A stretch of 64,000 bases of DNA from Dipteronia dyeriana (GCA_032871835.1 CM065299.1:98090652-98154651), one strand, 5' to 3'; positions 36,840 to 48,149 are shown, counted from the first letter of the stretch. Program-made: numbers and translations. Notes: generated from the letters alone by a model not told the origin.

Positions 36840-37349
36840 CTATGGGTCGGGGATATGCTTCCCATCCAATTTTCTTATAATTTGGCAAACAGGGTCTTTT
36901 AAAGTCAAATTCCCAAGACTATATTGTGCATATTCTTTTTGAAATTGCGGCAATAATCGGTCAATTGCCATTTGCACATATCCACTAGGATGTGCATCAA
37001 GAGTCATTAGAATATTATCCAGTGACTCCCTACGCAAACCATGCCTAATGAATAAAATTTTATCTTCCCGATTATTATACACCATTCCTAAAGAACGACA
37101 ACGTGTGTTGCAAGTTGTACGTGCACATTTGTGACAAGTAACCCCTAACTTTTTAGCTCTTCGTTTTTTTGCAAGGTTACTTCTTCCAAAACCAGGCATG
37201 TAAGATATAAATGAATCAACATACTCACCTGCTAGACGTACCTTAACTTCGATCAACCAGCGAATTTCAACAGGAATGTTGTTTATCTTCAGTAAGCGTA
37301 ATCTTTCGGAACGTGCTTTGTAAATCTTTTTCAGAGCATTTTGGGGCAA
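36840..37349 (-). CDS. Unrecognised cysteine-cluster ORF carried by the Athila element
   Basis: 169 residues, intact. The N-terminal third is basic and helical (MPQNALKKIYKARSERLRLL). The middle has CHKCARTTCNTRC, a C-x2-C-x4-C-x3-C cluster preceded by a KKRRAKKLG basic patch, suggesting a metal-binding nucleic-acid-binding module. The C-terminal part is mixed helix/loop. A TATATAA-like box is on the same strand near 37485. It lies just after the integrase end and before the LOG-like ORF. It may be an element accessory protein or another captured fragment. I do not recognise the family. Confidence 0.55.
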   Translation of the reverse strand: MPQNALKKIYKARSERLRLLKINNIPVEIRWLIEVKVRLAGEYVDSFISYMPGFGRSNLAKKRRAKKLGVTCHKCARTTCNTRCRSLGMVYNNREDKILFIRHGLRRESLDNILMTLDAHPSGYVQMAIDRLLPQFQKEYAQYSLGNLTLKDPVCQIIRKLDGKHIPDP

Positions 37350-37610
37350 CGATGGGAAATGTTTTCACAGGTTTGTGAAAATTTCATCCATGCCTTGTTT
37401 TGGGGATCAGTTATTTGGAAAACTGAATTAAACCGACTGGAATTGTCACGGAGTACCGTTATCCGCCACTTAACCGGGGTTATATAGCAAAAACACACCA
37501 AGCAAAAACTGAACCTAAAAATTAATCCTGTAAAAATTCAAAACGTAAAAGCGAACAAAAACAAAAACAATAATTGCAAACACAAATAAAGTCAAAAGCA
37601 AAAGATTTGT

Positions 37611-38120
37611 TTACTCACCTTTGTAACAAGGGTCAAAAAGGACGGTAGAGTCTTTTTGAAAATCTGTATTTTCTAAGAATGGTTTCACACGTTGTCCATT
37701 TACTTTAAACACATTACCATTCATAGGATTCTCAATATCAAGGGCACCATATGGATAAATGTGTTTCACAACAAATGGACCACTCCATTTCGATTTCAAT
37801 TTATCAAGAAATATATGAAGTCGAGAATTATAAAGCAAAACCTTTTGATCAACTTCAAATGATCTTCTTAAAATTCATCTGTCATGAAAGGTTTTAGATT
37901 TTCCTTTAAGAATTTTTGCATTTTCATATGCATCATTTCTTAATTCTTCAAGTTCATTTAATTGCAACTTGCGCAATTCACCAACATCATTTAGGTTAGA
38001 ATTGAAAGCTTTAATGGCCCAATATGTTTTTTTCTCAAGTTCAACAGGTAAGTGGCAAGGTTTTCCATAAACTAAACGATAAGGAGACATACCCAAAGAT
38101 GTTTTGAATGTAGTGCGGTA
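37611..38120 (-). pseudogene. Athila integrase C-terminal part
   Basis: Frames at 37875-38096 ([20 protein letters not shown], then basic helices) and 37611-37838 (LKSKWSGPFVVKHIYPYGALDI, an SH3-like end domain) continue integrase after a stop near 38122 and another near 37870. There is no chromodomain, as expected for Athila. Confidence 0.8.
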
Positions 38121-38123
38121 AGC

Positions 38124-39305
38124 CTAAAGTGCATCATTTAGTTTAAGAGACCAATCTTTTCGATCAGGGTTAACCGTTTTTTGCAAGATATGTTTTATCT
38201 CCCTATTTGCTAACTCAACTTGACCACTTGTTTGAGGGTGGTATGGTGTGGCAATTTTATGTGTGACTCCATATTTCTTCATTAAAGACTCAAAAGGTTT
38301 GTTACAAAAGTGTTTGCCTCCATCACTGATAATGGCTCGAGGGATTCCAAATCGACTCAAAAGATTTTCCTTTAAAAACTTGATCACTGTTTTGTGATCA
38401 TTATTTCGACAAGGAATTGCCTCGACCCATTTTGACACATAATCAACAGCAACTAAAATGTACAAAAATCCAAATGACGGTGGAAATGGACCTATAAAAT
38501 CAATTCCCCAACAATCAAATATTTCAATGACAAGAATGAGGTTTAAAGGCATCATGTTTCGCTTGGAAATGGATCCTAACTTTTGACATTTTTCACAGGT
38601 TTTACAAAATGCATGTGCGTCTTTAAATAAGGTGGGCCAATAAAATCCACACTGCAAGAATTTTGCAGCCATTTTCTTTGACAAAAAATGACCACCACAT
38701 GCTTCAGAATGAAAAAATTCAATGACACTACTTACCTCATTGCTTGGAATACACCGTCGAACAATTTGATCAGGACAATACTTGAATAAGTACGGGTCAT
38801 CCCAGTAAAAATGTTTTACCTCAGTCAAAATTTTCTTTCTGTCCTGTGCATTCCAATCGAGTGGCATCATTCCTGTTGCAAGATAATTAACAATGTCAGC
38901 ATACCAAGGCAAAGTTGTGATAGAGAATAAAAGATCATCAGGAAAAGAATCATTGATGGGTGATTTTTCTTCTGGCTCGTCATCTTTCTTTTCCAATTTT
39001 TCAAAATATAAAGTGTCTCTTTCTTTTTCGGCAACCTGCAAACAATTATCTAGATGTGAATGCGAGCTTGACTCAGGTGAATTGATCAAACAAATTTCAG
39101 ATGGGTTAAAAGAATCCTTTTGAACATGATCTTCAACAATGGTTTCAACAATGTCTACATCTTTATCTTCATTTTCATCATCAAATGGTTCATTAGACAT
39201 GTTGAAAACATTAAGCTTAATTTCCATATTTCCAAAAGACATGCTCATTATTCCATTCCTGCAATTAATCAAGGCATTCGCAGTAGCCAAAAATGGTCGG
39301 CCCAA
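38124..39305 (-). CDS. Athila protease-end to integrase ORF with RT/RNase H missing
   Basis: 393 residues in one frame. Residues 1-38 are the usual end of the protease domain ([17 protein letters not shown]). After an acidic linker of about 90 residues, the frame goes straight to the pre-integrase block ([15 protein letters not shown]) and the HHCC zinc domain ([11 protein letters not shown]). The DDE core follows, with [13 protein letters not shown] and [14 protein letters not shown]. All RT and RNase H motifs (such as YxDD) are absent, without a frameshift. It could still make an integrase, but replication would need enzymes from another element. Confidence 0.85.
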   Translation of the reverse strand: MGRPFLATANALINCRNGIMSMSFGNMEIKLNVFNMSNEPFDDENEDKDVDIVETIVEDHVQKDSFNPSEICLINSPESSSHSHLDNCLQVAEKERDTLYFEKLEKKDDEPEEKSPINDSFPDDLLFSITTLPWYADIVNYLATGMMPLDWNAQDRKKILTEVKHFYWDDPYLFKYCPDQIVRRCIPSNEVSSVIEFFHSEACGGHFLSKKMAAKFLQCGFYWPTLFKDAHAFCKTCEKCQKLGSISKRNMMPLNLILVIEIFDCWGIDFIGPFPPSFGFLYILVAVDYVSKWVEAIPCRNNDHKTVIKFLKENLLSRFGIPRAIISDGGKHFCNKPFESLMKKYGVTHKIATPYHPQTSGQVELANREIKHILQKTVNPDRKDWSLKLNDAL

Positions 39306-39347
39306 TATAACAGGAATTGATTTGTGCTCATTAACAACAGGTTGTGT

Positions 39348-39653
39348 TTATAAGACAATAAAATCTACTGGGTAGATAAATTTATCGACTTGTACTAACA
39401 CATCTTCCACTATTCCTTTTGGTATTTTAATTGACCTATCAACAAGACAAAGTATGGTTGAAGTCGACTTTAACTCACCAAGTTTAAGTTGCTGATAAAA
39501 TGAGTATGGGAGCAAATTTACACTAGCACCTAGGTCAAGTAAAGCATGCTCAATTTTACAGTTACCAATTGTGTAGGAAATAGTGGGACAACCAGGATCT
39601 TTATATTTCAAAACATTTTTATTAGAAAGAATGGAACTTACCTGTTCAGCCAT
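39348..39653 (-). pseudogene. Athila aspartic protease
   Basis: 101 residues with the active-site DLGASVNLLPYSF (the Athila form of D-T/S-G) and VDKFIYPVDFIVL. A stop at about 39345 separates it from the GRPFLAT end in the next frame piece. It would process Gag-Pol. Confidence 0.8.
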
Positions 39654-39671
39654 AAAGACTTTATTTCTTAC

Positions 39672-40751
39672 CTAATGCTTCCTTTTCACAGTGCACAGAT
39701 CCTTCAAAAATTTGGCATAAGAAGGTATCTGTTTGATTGCGTTCAACAAAGGGATATTGATCTTTACCTGTTTGAAAATTTCAAAAATCTCTGGGGAATG
39801 CTTCGATTTATGTGAGTTTTTAAGAGCCTGAGGATATGGGAGTGTAAGTGGGGATTCAATTATTTCTTCGTCAACAGTGGTTTCATCAACCCCTTCCTTA
39901 CCCTTGGAAAGTGACTCGTCATCATTTTTACCAGATTCAAGAATAGGTTTTTCGATGACCTTACCACTACGAAGAGTGATAATTGATTTGACTTGATCTG
40001 GGCATTGGTTATTATCATAGAAACTTGACTGACTCTTGGGATTTGGTTGTGGTTGAGATGGAAACTTACCTTTTTCGTGTGTGGTGATTGTAGAAGCAAT
40101 CTTTGCCAAAGTATCTTTAACATCTATCAAGGTTTGTGCAGTTTGGCTGTTAATGGATTCTTGCTTCTCAATGAATGAGTGTAAAGTGTCTTTAAGGTTT
40201 TTCCTATATGGTGGGACATAAGGTGCATAACTTTGAGGGTTTTGGAAATTCTGATGTGTTTGTGGATGTGATGGACCTGGTGGTTGTGAAGACTTGGCTT
40301 GATTGTTGTTCCTCCAACTAAAATTTGGGTGATTTTTCCAACCAGGATTGTAGGTTTGTAAGTATGGGTTGGAATTTGGCTTGTTAAAAGTGTGCAAAAC
40401 ATTGGCTTGTTCATGAAGGCAATCTTTTATGGCTGGAAAAGTTGGACAACTATGAGTGATATGATTATCAGAATCACATACATGGCATGTGATTTCTTGT
40501 ACAGATTTTACATGTTCACTCTTTTTAGTTTCTAAAGCTTCAACTTTCCTAGCTAAGGATGCGAATATAGCTTGAAGGTCATGATCTTCCCTAAGATTGT
40601 AAATGCCTCCACTAGATGGAGATGGTTGTGATTTGCTCATGGACTCATAGGAACCAATGGTGTCCCAATTTTGAGCACTTTCGGTGATATGGTCAAGGTA
40701 TTCAAGTGCTTCTTCAAGACTTTTGTCACTGAACTCCCCATTACACATCAT
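39672..40751 (-). pseudogene. Athila Gag, C-terminal part with zinc knuckle
   Basis: 359 residues continuing gag after stops near 40765 and 40890. It has a CHVCDSDNHITHSC knuckle (C-x2-C-x4-H-x4-C, about residues 91-104), then a Pro/Asn/Gln-rich linker and an NIPLLNAIKQIPSYAKFLKDL stretch typical of the Gag-protease junction in Athila elements. Confidence 0.85.
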
Positions 40752-40979
40752 TTCAATAACTTGTCTACTTTAGGGTGTGAGTCCCTCATAGAAATGTGAC
40801 ACTATCCTCCATGTTTCAAAACCGTGATGTGGACAGACATTTAACAACTCTTTGAACCTATCCCAACATTGGTAAAGTGTTTCCCCAGGTTCTTAGGCAA
40901 ATGAAGTGATTTTTCTCTTAAGAGAGTTTGTTCTATGAGGTGGAAAAAATTTCTTTAAGAACTGTTGTTGCATATCATT

Positions 40980-41414
40980 CTAAGTTTGGATTGATCCTGA
41001 CCTAAGGTTTTGTAACCAAGTTTTAGCTTTATCTTTTAAGGAAGAAGGGAAAAACTCAAGCTTGATTATATCCATGCTAACATTTTGGTCAGTGCAAGTG
41101 TTACAGACTTCCTCAAACTCTCTAAGATGCAAATATGGATTTTCAGATTCAAGACCGTGAAAATTGGGTAAAAGTTGAATGATTCCTAGTTTAAAATTAA
41201 AGTGTGTTGCATTTGGTGGGAAAGATATGCATGAAGGTGCTCCAATACGTGTGGGATTCATGTAGTCTCTAAGAGTTCTAGGTGGATTTGGGTTAATGTG
41301 TTGGTCATGGTTAACATAAGGCGGATGGTTGCTGTGTTGAGACACGTTGTCAAGGTTGTCTAAAAGGTTCTCGGCTTGGTTTCCTACTGGATGTCTAAGT
41401 GGGTTTTCAGCCAC
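40980..41414 (-). pseudogene. Athila Gag, N-terminal part
   Basis: Starts at the first ATG after the primer site and leader. It contains the RTLRDYMNPTRIGAPSCI, FPPNATHFNFKLG, FHGLESENPYLHLREFEEV and SLKDKAKTWL blocks that define Athila Gag. It breaks off at a stop near 40979; the same protein continues through two stops into the next piece. Confidence 0.88.
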
Positions 41415-41902
41415 GTTGTTGGTAAATATGGGTTAATGGAGATGAAAAACACAAAAATGAAGAAAATAAAAGAAAAAGTGATAAAAATAACAAGATGCAA
41501 AATTCTAGGGGTATAAATACAAATATGTACAAGTATTGGGGTAAAAGCGTAAATAATTAAGAATATAGGGACTAAAGTAAAAATATGATAATTACAGGGA
41601 CTGGTATGTAAAAATAAAAAATAAAATGACCTATATGCAAATGCAAACTAGATATCAGCTAAAATGCAAAAGTACAAGGACTAAAATGCAAAAAATATGA
41701 TTAAAGATACCAAGTGTTTTTTTTTTAAGTGGATGAAGTTTATGATTGGTATAAGTGATGCAAAATTAAATACAAAATAAAAATAAAGAAGAAAAAAAAA
41801 TTAAAAAAATAGCAAAACAAAAATAAAATTAAAAAAATAGCAAAACAAAAATAAAATTAAAAAGAAATTACTACTACAAAGAAAATGCGGACTTACCTCC
41901 CC

Positions 41903-41921
41903 GGCAGCGGCGCCAAAAACT
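41903..41921 (-). other. Primer binding site of the Athila element
   Basis: On the minus strand directly after the 5' LTR: TTTTTGGCGCCGCTGCCGGGG. It matches the TGGCGCC..GCCGGGGA site (tRNA-Asp type) common in plant Ty3 elements. Confidence 0.75.
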
Positions 41922-43213
41922 TGACACGTCATAAAGAAGTGTTCCTACTCTCAAGTGTAAGAGTGTCAAAGTAATAAATTAACCAGTAAGACCGGGTCGA
42001 ACCACAGGGAGGTTGTTCACTTGTCCTTGTAGAATTGATTTATAGATTAATTAATAAGCTTGTATAAAATGTAAATCAATTAAAATTAATACTGGGGCTA
42101 AGGGATCCACTGTTGGTATTTCGAATATGATCCAATTATTTATATTTAGTATAGATTAATGGGAGGGTATTCCACTCCACTGACCACTCTCTAATAAATA
42201 TGGGTAAAAGTACTCACTGTGTTAGACAATATCTGTCTATCTACAGTGAGTCAAAAACTCCACAAAGATTAGAGGGGATAAACCACTATCTGATAAATAT
42301 GGGTAAAAGTACTCACTGTGCTAGACAATATCTGTCTATCTACAGTGAGTCAAAAACTCCACAGATATCAGAGGGGAGAAAATATAAAAATAATAAACTT
42401 ACCAAAATTGGATCATATTTTCCATACCAACGGTATCACCTTTGGCCCCAGCTATATAAAATTAGCCAGACATAATTTAACTAGAAAATAACTATTTTAT
42501 TTAAACTAAGAATTTGAGAACAAAATAGAGAGAATTTCACAAATCTAACATCAGATTTGGATTCAGGACATCAAAATTAGGGGGGAGAGACTCCCTATTA
42601 ATACAAAATACGGATGAAAATTGATCAACGGATGAATTTAGAATGAAGCGTCCAGATTTCGCCACGTCATCAGTGAACAGTAACCCATCCATGAGTGAAT
42701 AGTAACCGCATCAATGAGTGAACAATGAAATTCAACTGTGAACAGTGAAGGTCAACTGTGAACAGTGAATAGTTAAAATTACGAAAATGCCCTTCAATGA
42801 ACAGTGACAGTGAATAGTAACCCAGTCATAAGTGAACAGTACCGCATCTGTGAGTGAACAGTGAAAGTCAACTATGAACAGTAAAAGTCAAATGCGAACA
42901 GTAAGTCAAATGCGAACAGTAAGTCAACTGTGAACAATGAATGGTCAAAAATACGGAAATGCCCTTCGTGGCCTTCTTAAGGTTTTTTGACGTTCTAAAC
43001 TTGAAAACGATATTTGTTTTGCCATCTGACATCTCCATGAATCTGAATTGGCCGAATTACCTCTGAAATACAAAGAAAAATACACTGATTACTTTACAAC
43101 ACATTTATTTAAGCGAACGAATGAAATTATGTCTAAATTGAGGAATTAATCATATTGGAAGTGTAAAATGATGATATTATCCCTTAGTAAACATACATTT
43201 TCAGTGTTAATCA
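41922..43213 (-). repeat. 5' LTR of the Athila element
   Basis: 1292 bp with the same tandem duplication and AACAGT minisatellite as the 3' LTR, plus a 26-base stretch near 42990 absent or changed in the other copy. The end matches TGATTAACACTG (minus strand). Confidence 0.92.
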
Positions 43214-43218
43214 GACCT

Positions 43219-43860
43219 ATCACGGCTCTGGTCGAAATCAAAGGGCCAGTCCAGAGGCCAATCAAGTAATACATACGATATTTGGAGAACCATCCACTGG
43301 AAGAAGTAACCTAAAACGAATTCAGGAAATCAGAGAAGCAGTAGAAGCATGAAATAACTTTGATGTAAACTCGGTCGAGCCAGACCCGAAGAGGGTAAAG
43401 GAAGGATGAGACCCAATCACATTCACAGAAGTAGACTCATATGGCGTCGATGTTCGACCAAATGACGCCTTGGTTATAAGTGCCCGGATTGGTCATCGAG
43501 AAGTCAGGAGAATTCTAATAGATAATGGAAGCTCAACAAAAATTCTCAATGTAGCCATCTACGATCAACTCAGGTTAGACCGAAAGGACCTACAACCCTT
43601 CCATACCCCACTTAGAGGATTCAGGGGAATTGAGGTCAGATCACTCGAGACGGTAAAGCTACTTGTTAAGATTGGAGTATCACCTTGCCAGAGAACCGTG
43701 TTACTCGATTTCGTGGCGGTAGACTTGGACAATTGGCCATATAATGCATTACTGGGATGACCATTCTTGAATAAAACTAAGGTCGTAACCGCCACTTATG
43801 CCTTAATGATAAAATTCCCGACCGAACAAGGGGTCGGGGTAGTTAAGGGATCTTAAGATA
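43219..43860 (+). pseudogene. Tat Gag end and aspartic protease
   Basis: Starts with the target duplication copy and the Gag-end NTIFGEPSTGRSN motif. The protease follows: ARIGHREVRRILIDNGSST, with D-N-G as in Tat proteases, and FVAVDLDNWPYNALLG. A stop after LLG (TGA at about 43758) replaces an Arg codon of the usual LGRP. The part between 43330 and 43470 has stops. Confidence 0.82.
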
Positions 43861-44122
43861 TGGCCCGAAGAGCTAACCTGTCAGTATACAAGGACAAGAA
43901 TGAACAGGTTTGCACCATAACACAGCCGAGTTAGAACGAAAAGCCGTTATCATTCGAATTCGACCCAAGGGAAGAGTCGAATGAATCCAAAACTGAACCG
44001 GTCGAAGAAGTCACCTTGAAGGAAGATGAACCAGACAAAAAAGTCAAGATCGAGGCCAACCTGGATGGAAAAGTTAAACAAAGCCTTGTTGATCTGCTTA
44101 AAGAATACATGGATGTGTTCGT

Positions 44123-44960
44123 TTGGAGTCATGCATGATCGGGATAGATGCCCGAATAATATCTCACCATCTCACAGTAGACCTGAATGCAAAACCGGTA
44201 ATACAAAAGAGAAGGTCATTCAATCTTGAAAGAAGTCAGGCAATCAAACTGGAAGTAGAGAAACTACTCGTTATGGGATCGATTAGAGAGGTTAATTACC
44301 CTCAACGGGTGGCTATTGTAGTCCTCGTCCAAAAGAATAATGAATATTGAAGGATGTGCGTAGATTTCACATATCTGAACAAGGCATGCCTGAAAGATAG
44401 TTTTCCACTTTCGAGGATAGATCAGTTGGTGGACGCTATATCATGCCATGAGCTAATCAGTTTCATGGATGCTTACTCGGGGTATAACCAGATCAGGATG
44501 TACAAGGCTGAAGAAGAAAAAACAGCATTCACAACTGATCAAGGATTATACTGCTATACTGTGATGCCCTTCGGATTGAAAAATGCAGGAGCAACTTATC
44601 AAAGGTTGGTCAACAAAATCTTTTCACGGCAAATAGGAAGGAACATGGAAGTATACATTGATGACATGCTGACCAAGAGCATCACAGCAGACAAACATAC
44701 TTCAGATCTGCGGGAAACATTTGATGTCTTGAGGAGATACCAAATGAAGCTAAATATGAACAAGTGTTTATTCGGGGTTCCTTCAGGAAGATTCCTGGGT
44801 TTTCAAGTCCATCAAAGAGGAATCTAAGTCTACCCCGAGAAGATCCAGGCTCTACAGAAAATGACTTCACCGAGGACACTCAAAGAAGTACAACGCCTAA
44901 CAGGATGTTTGGCTTCCTTAGGAAGATTCATCTAAAAAGCCACAGATAGATGTGCACCAT
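44123..44960 (+). pseudogene. Tat reverse transcriptase, broken by stops
   Basis: Runs through VRIVVLVQK..NEY, then a stop at 44348 in place of the conserved Trp (TGG to TGA), then RMCVDFTYLNKAC, PLSRIDQLVDA, FMDAYSGYNQI, MPFGLKNAGATYQRLVN and the catalytic VYIDDML. It ends at a stop at 44825-44827 after LGFQVHQRGI. The thumb/connection continues to about 44960 with frame changes. The enzyme core is recognisable throughout, but it is not translatable as one protein. Confidence 0.9.
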
Positions 44961-45072
44961 TTTCAAAGTAATTAGAAAAGGGGAAGGACTTGAATCGAAT
45001 GAAGAGTGCGAGCACACATTCTTAAAAATTAAAGAATACTTAGGACAGACTCCCATCCTTTCAAAACCTTAG

Positions 45073-46059
45073 ATGTGGGAGACACTCCAACTGTACTTGT
45101 CAATTACAGAACTGACAGCAAGCTCAGTTCTAGTCAGAACAGAAGATGAAGTACAAAAGCAAGTGTACTACACCAACAAGACACTTCTACCAGCTGAGAC
45201 CAGATATTCACAGGTAGAAAAGATGGCTCTGGCACTAGTTTCAGCAGCAAGAAAGCTAAGGTCATACTTTCAGGCTCATACAATTCAGGTTCTCACCGAT
45301 TACCCATTGAAGCAGATTTTACAGAAGCCTGAGATTTCAGAGAGATTAACTAAATGGGTAAGCGAGCTAAGTGAATTCGATATCCACTACATTCCCAGGA
45401 CATCTCTCAAAGGGCAAGCAGTGACAAATTTAAAAGCAAAATTCATAGAACCGAACCTAGAAGCAAAAAAGATGTTGGGTAAAAGCTTCATATGGAAACT
45501 GTATGTTGATGGCTCTTCAAACACTCATGGTAGTGGGGCAGGGATTGTAGTATGCACTCCATAAGGAGACGATGTCGAGTGTGCCATGAGGTTCGACTTT
45601 AAAGCAACCAACAATCAAGCTGAGTACGAGGCGTTAATAGCTGGACTCAGAGTCTGCATAGCTCTCGGGGCAGATGAGGTTGAGATATTCAGTGATTCAC
45701 AGGTAGTTGTCAACCAAGTTCTGGACGAGTACCGAGCCAATGATGAAGGCATGATAATCTACAGTAACATTAAGAAACAGCTCATCCAGAAATTTAAAGA
45801 ATATAAGATTACCCAGATCCTCAGGGAGGAGAATGAAAAGGCAAACACATTGTCCAAGCTAGCATCAGCAACAACCACAATCAGGCCAAAGACTATTCTG
45901 GTTGCACATCTCCTTAAACCGAACACAACTGAACCAAGAAATTTAGAAAATTTAGAAATCCGAACACCTCCAGGCGGTTGGATGACTCAGCTAAAGAGGT
46001 TCCTGGAAGAAGGCATACTCCCAGAAGATCCTTTACAAGCAAAGCGCATCAGGTATTGA
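45073..46059 (+). pseudogene. Tat RNase H plus second (archaeal-type) RNase H
   Basis: The first frame (to 45564) carries the Ty3 RNase H (SSVLVRTE, YYTNKTLLPAETRYSQVEKMALAL, LTDYPLKQIL) and the first motif of the second RNase H (LYVDGSSNTHGSGAG). A stop at 45562-45564 (TAA where GAA is usual) interrupts it. The same frame resumes with FKATNNQAEYEALIAG and IFSDSQVVVNQV, giving the D-E-D set of the archaeal-type RNase H. Two RNases H in tandem are diagnostic of the Tat lineage. Confidence 0.9.
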
Positions 46060-46099
46060 TCGGCAAGGTACACCTTGATCGGAGGAGAATTATATAGAA

Positions 46100-47211
46100 G
46101 GGGTTTCCCAAACTCTCCAGAGATATGTACTAAAGGAAGATACACATCGAATACTTCAGGAGATCCACAGAGGAGTTTGTGGAAACCACATTGAGGGTAG
46201 AAGTTTAACACACAAGGTACTCAGGCAAGGCTATTACTGGCCTACGCTTTTCTCAGATGCACAACAATGTTCAGAGAGTTGCAATACTTGTCAAAGGATT
46301 GCCAACGATATCCGGCAGCCCCCTGAAAAACTCAAAAACCTCACATCCCCATGGCCATTTGCCATGTGGGGTTTAGATCTAATCGGCCAAATGCCAGCTG
46401 GAACATGCGTGGAGCAAAACATGTCATAGTAGCTGTTGATTATTTCACGAAGTGGGTAGAAGCTGAAGCACTAGTGCATATCACAGAAGCAAACACCATG
46501 TTTTTTATGAAAAAGAATATACTTTATAGGTTTGGAGTTCCAGACACTATAATCACTGATAACGGCACCCAGTTTGATAACTGGAAGTTCAGACAGTTGT
46601 GCAAAGAGTACCAGATTGCTAATTATTATGCCACACCTGCCCACCCTCAAACAAATGGACAGGTTGAAGCGGTGAATAAAATCATCAAACACACAATCAA
46701 AGCAAAGTTAGATGCCAAAAAAGGAAGCTGGGTTGAAAAGCTTCCTGAAGTACTGTGGGCATATTGGACAACAACGAGAACCTCAACAGGAGAAACTCCA
46801 TTCACTCTAGCGTTTGGAACAGAAGTTGTTATCCCTATATAAACGTCGTATGCATCACCTCGGGTCAGGCTATATGACGAAGATCAGAATGTTGATATGC
46901 TGTTACAAAGTCTAGATGAACTAGAAGAGAAAAGAGAGAAATCCCGAATACGAAATGTGGTATATCAGCACAGAGTATCTCGCCACTACAACTCTCATGT
47001 GCGGGTCAGGAAGTTCCAACTGGGCAACTTGGTTCTCATAAATGTGTCTTTGAACACGAAAGATAAAGCTGCAGGTTCACTAACTGATAAGTGGGAATGG
47101 CCGTACAAGATCGAGGGAGTAGCTGGCCATGGAGCATATTGGATTGCACGACCTAATGGAGGGGGTCCCCGTCCATGCATTGCCCTATATCTGAAAAATT
47201 TATATCCTTAA
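46100..47211 (+). pseudogene. Tat integrase, frameshifted
   Basis: The zinc domain (HRGVCGNH, YYWPTLF, C..CNTCQ) lies at 46150-46300 in another frame from the core at 46400-46842, which has VDYFTKWVEAE (Asp), ITDNGTQFDN (Asp) and HPQTNGQVEAVN (Glu). The end domain (VRVRKFQLGNLVLINVS, WPYKIEGV) is at 46897-47211. A stop at 46840-46842 and frame changes near 46380-46430 break the protein. Confidence 0.88.
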
Positions 47212-47629
47212 ATTATTTTTTGTTCTTTTTTCTAGACAAGACAATTTTTAGTTAGATCAGATATCAACTGTGGAATTTAAACCTTTGTTAATTTTGCAGT
47301 TATAAATAAAACTTGAGATTTTCGAAAGATAAAGCATATGATAATAAAAACATATGGAAGACGAGCATGATAAGAACATGCAAATAGAATTCTCGGGACC
47401 ATTAAATCTCGAATAGGCGGAGAAGCTCGAAGAAGCATGCCAATCGAGCAAGGTCAAATGATCTTCGTAAAAAGGTAAACCCGATGCACCAGCTCGGGAC
47501 GCTATCGGGAAACATTCCGGTGAAATGCGTAGCTGTGTTAAGCAATTCAAAAAACTTAACGATTCAGTAAACCTTTGCACATAAAAACTAGGAAGACGTC
47601 CTTGGTAATGTGTAAAGACTCGAACATAT

Positions 47630-47965
47630 GATCATGTTGAGCCTTGATGTAATATTCGGGTAGTAACTGGGTATGAAACACAAGTATAAACTTGCTTGTT
47701 TTAAGATGACTCGGTTAATAATTCCCAAAAGTCAGTTTAATGAGATACTTGGCATTTACAGTTATTCGGGTAACAACCGATTTAATAAGACACTCGGTGA
47801 AGTTACCCGAACATCAGAGTAAGCCAGTTTAATAAGATATTTGGCATGAAGATTATAAGAGCCAGTTTAATAAGATACTTAGCATTATTCGGGTGACAAC
47901 CGGTTTAATAAGATACTCGGTTAAGTACACGAACGACATAAATAACTGGTTTAATAAGATGATTA
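47630..47965. repeat. Tandem repeats downstream of Tat integrase
   Basis: Irregular units around ATTCGGGTAACAACCGGTTTAATAAGATACTCGG, with GGTTTAATAAGATA occurring about seven times at 25-60 base spacing. Minisatellites in this part of Tat elements are known and are thought to seed satellites. Confidence 0.8.
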
Positions 47966-48149
47966 ACAATTATAGTCAAGTTGAGATTCCGCGAGCAATA
48001 GAATCAAAACACCAGGTTCAGAAAATGCCACTTGGAATTTTTATTCATCTTTCAAAAGAATTATTACAAAGTATTCTTTACAAAGAATAAGTTAGTCTAC
48101 AAAAATCCTATCTACAAAATCAGGATTGTGAGGATTTGGAGCCCTTGCC

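Larger units (their letters stand above)
33402..43213 (-). mobile_element. Athila-lineage Ty3 retrotransposon lacking RT/RNase H and carrying a LOG-like gene
   Basis: LTRs at 41922-43213 (5') and 33402-34667 (3'), minus orientation. Target duplication GACCT lies at 33397-33401 and 43214-43218. After the 5' LTR comes a TGGCGCCGCTGCCGGGGAGG primer site, then gag, protease and integrase, all like Athila. RT and RNase H are absent. Downstream of integrase are a cysteine-rich ORF, an intact LOG-like ORF with a TATA box, the Athila-type ..GGACAATGTC.. GGGGGG motif (35718-35760) and a polypurine tract beside the 3' LTR. gag and protease have a few stops, while the LOG-like ORF has none. It inserted in gag of the Tat element and so is younger than it. 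Confidence 0.93.
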
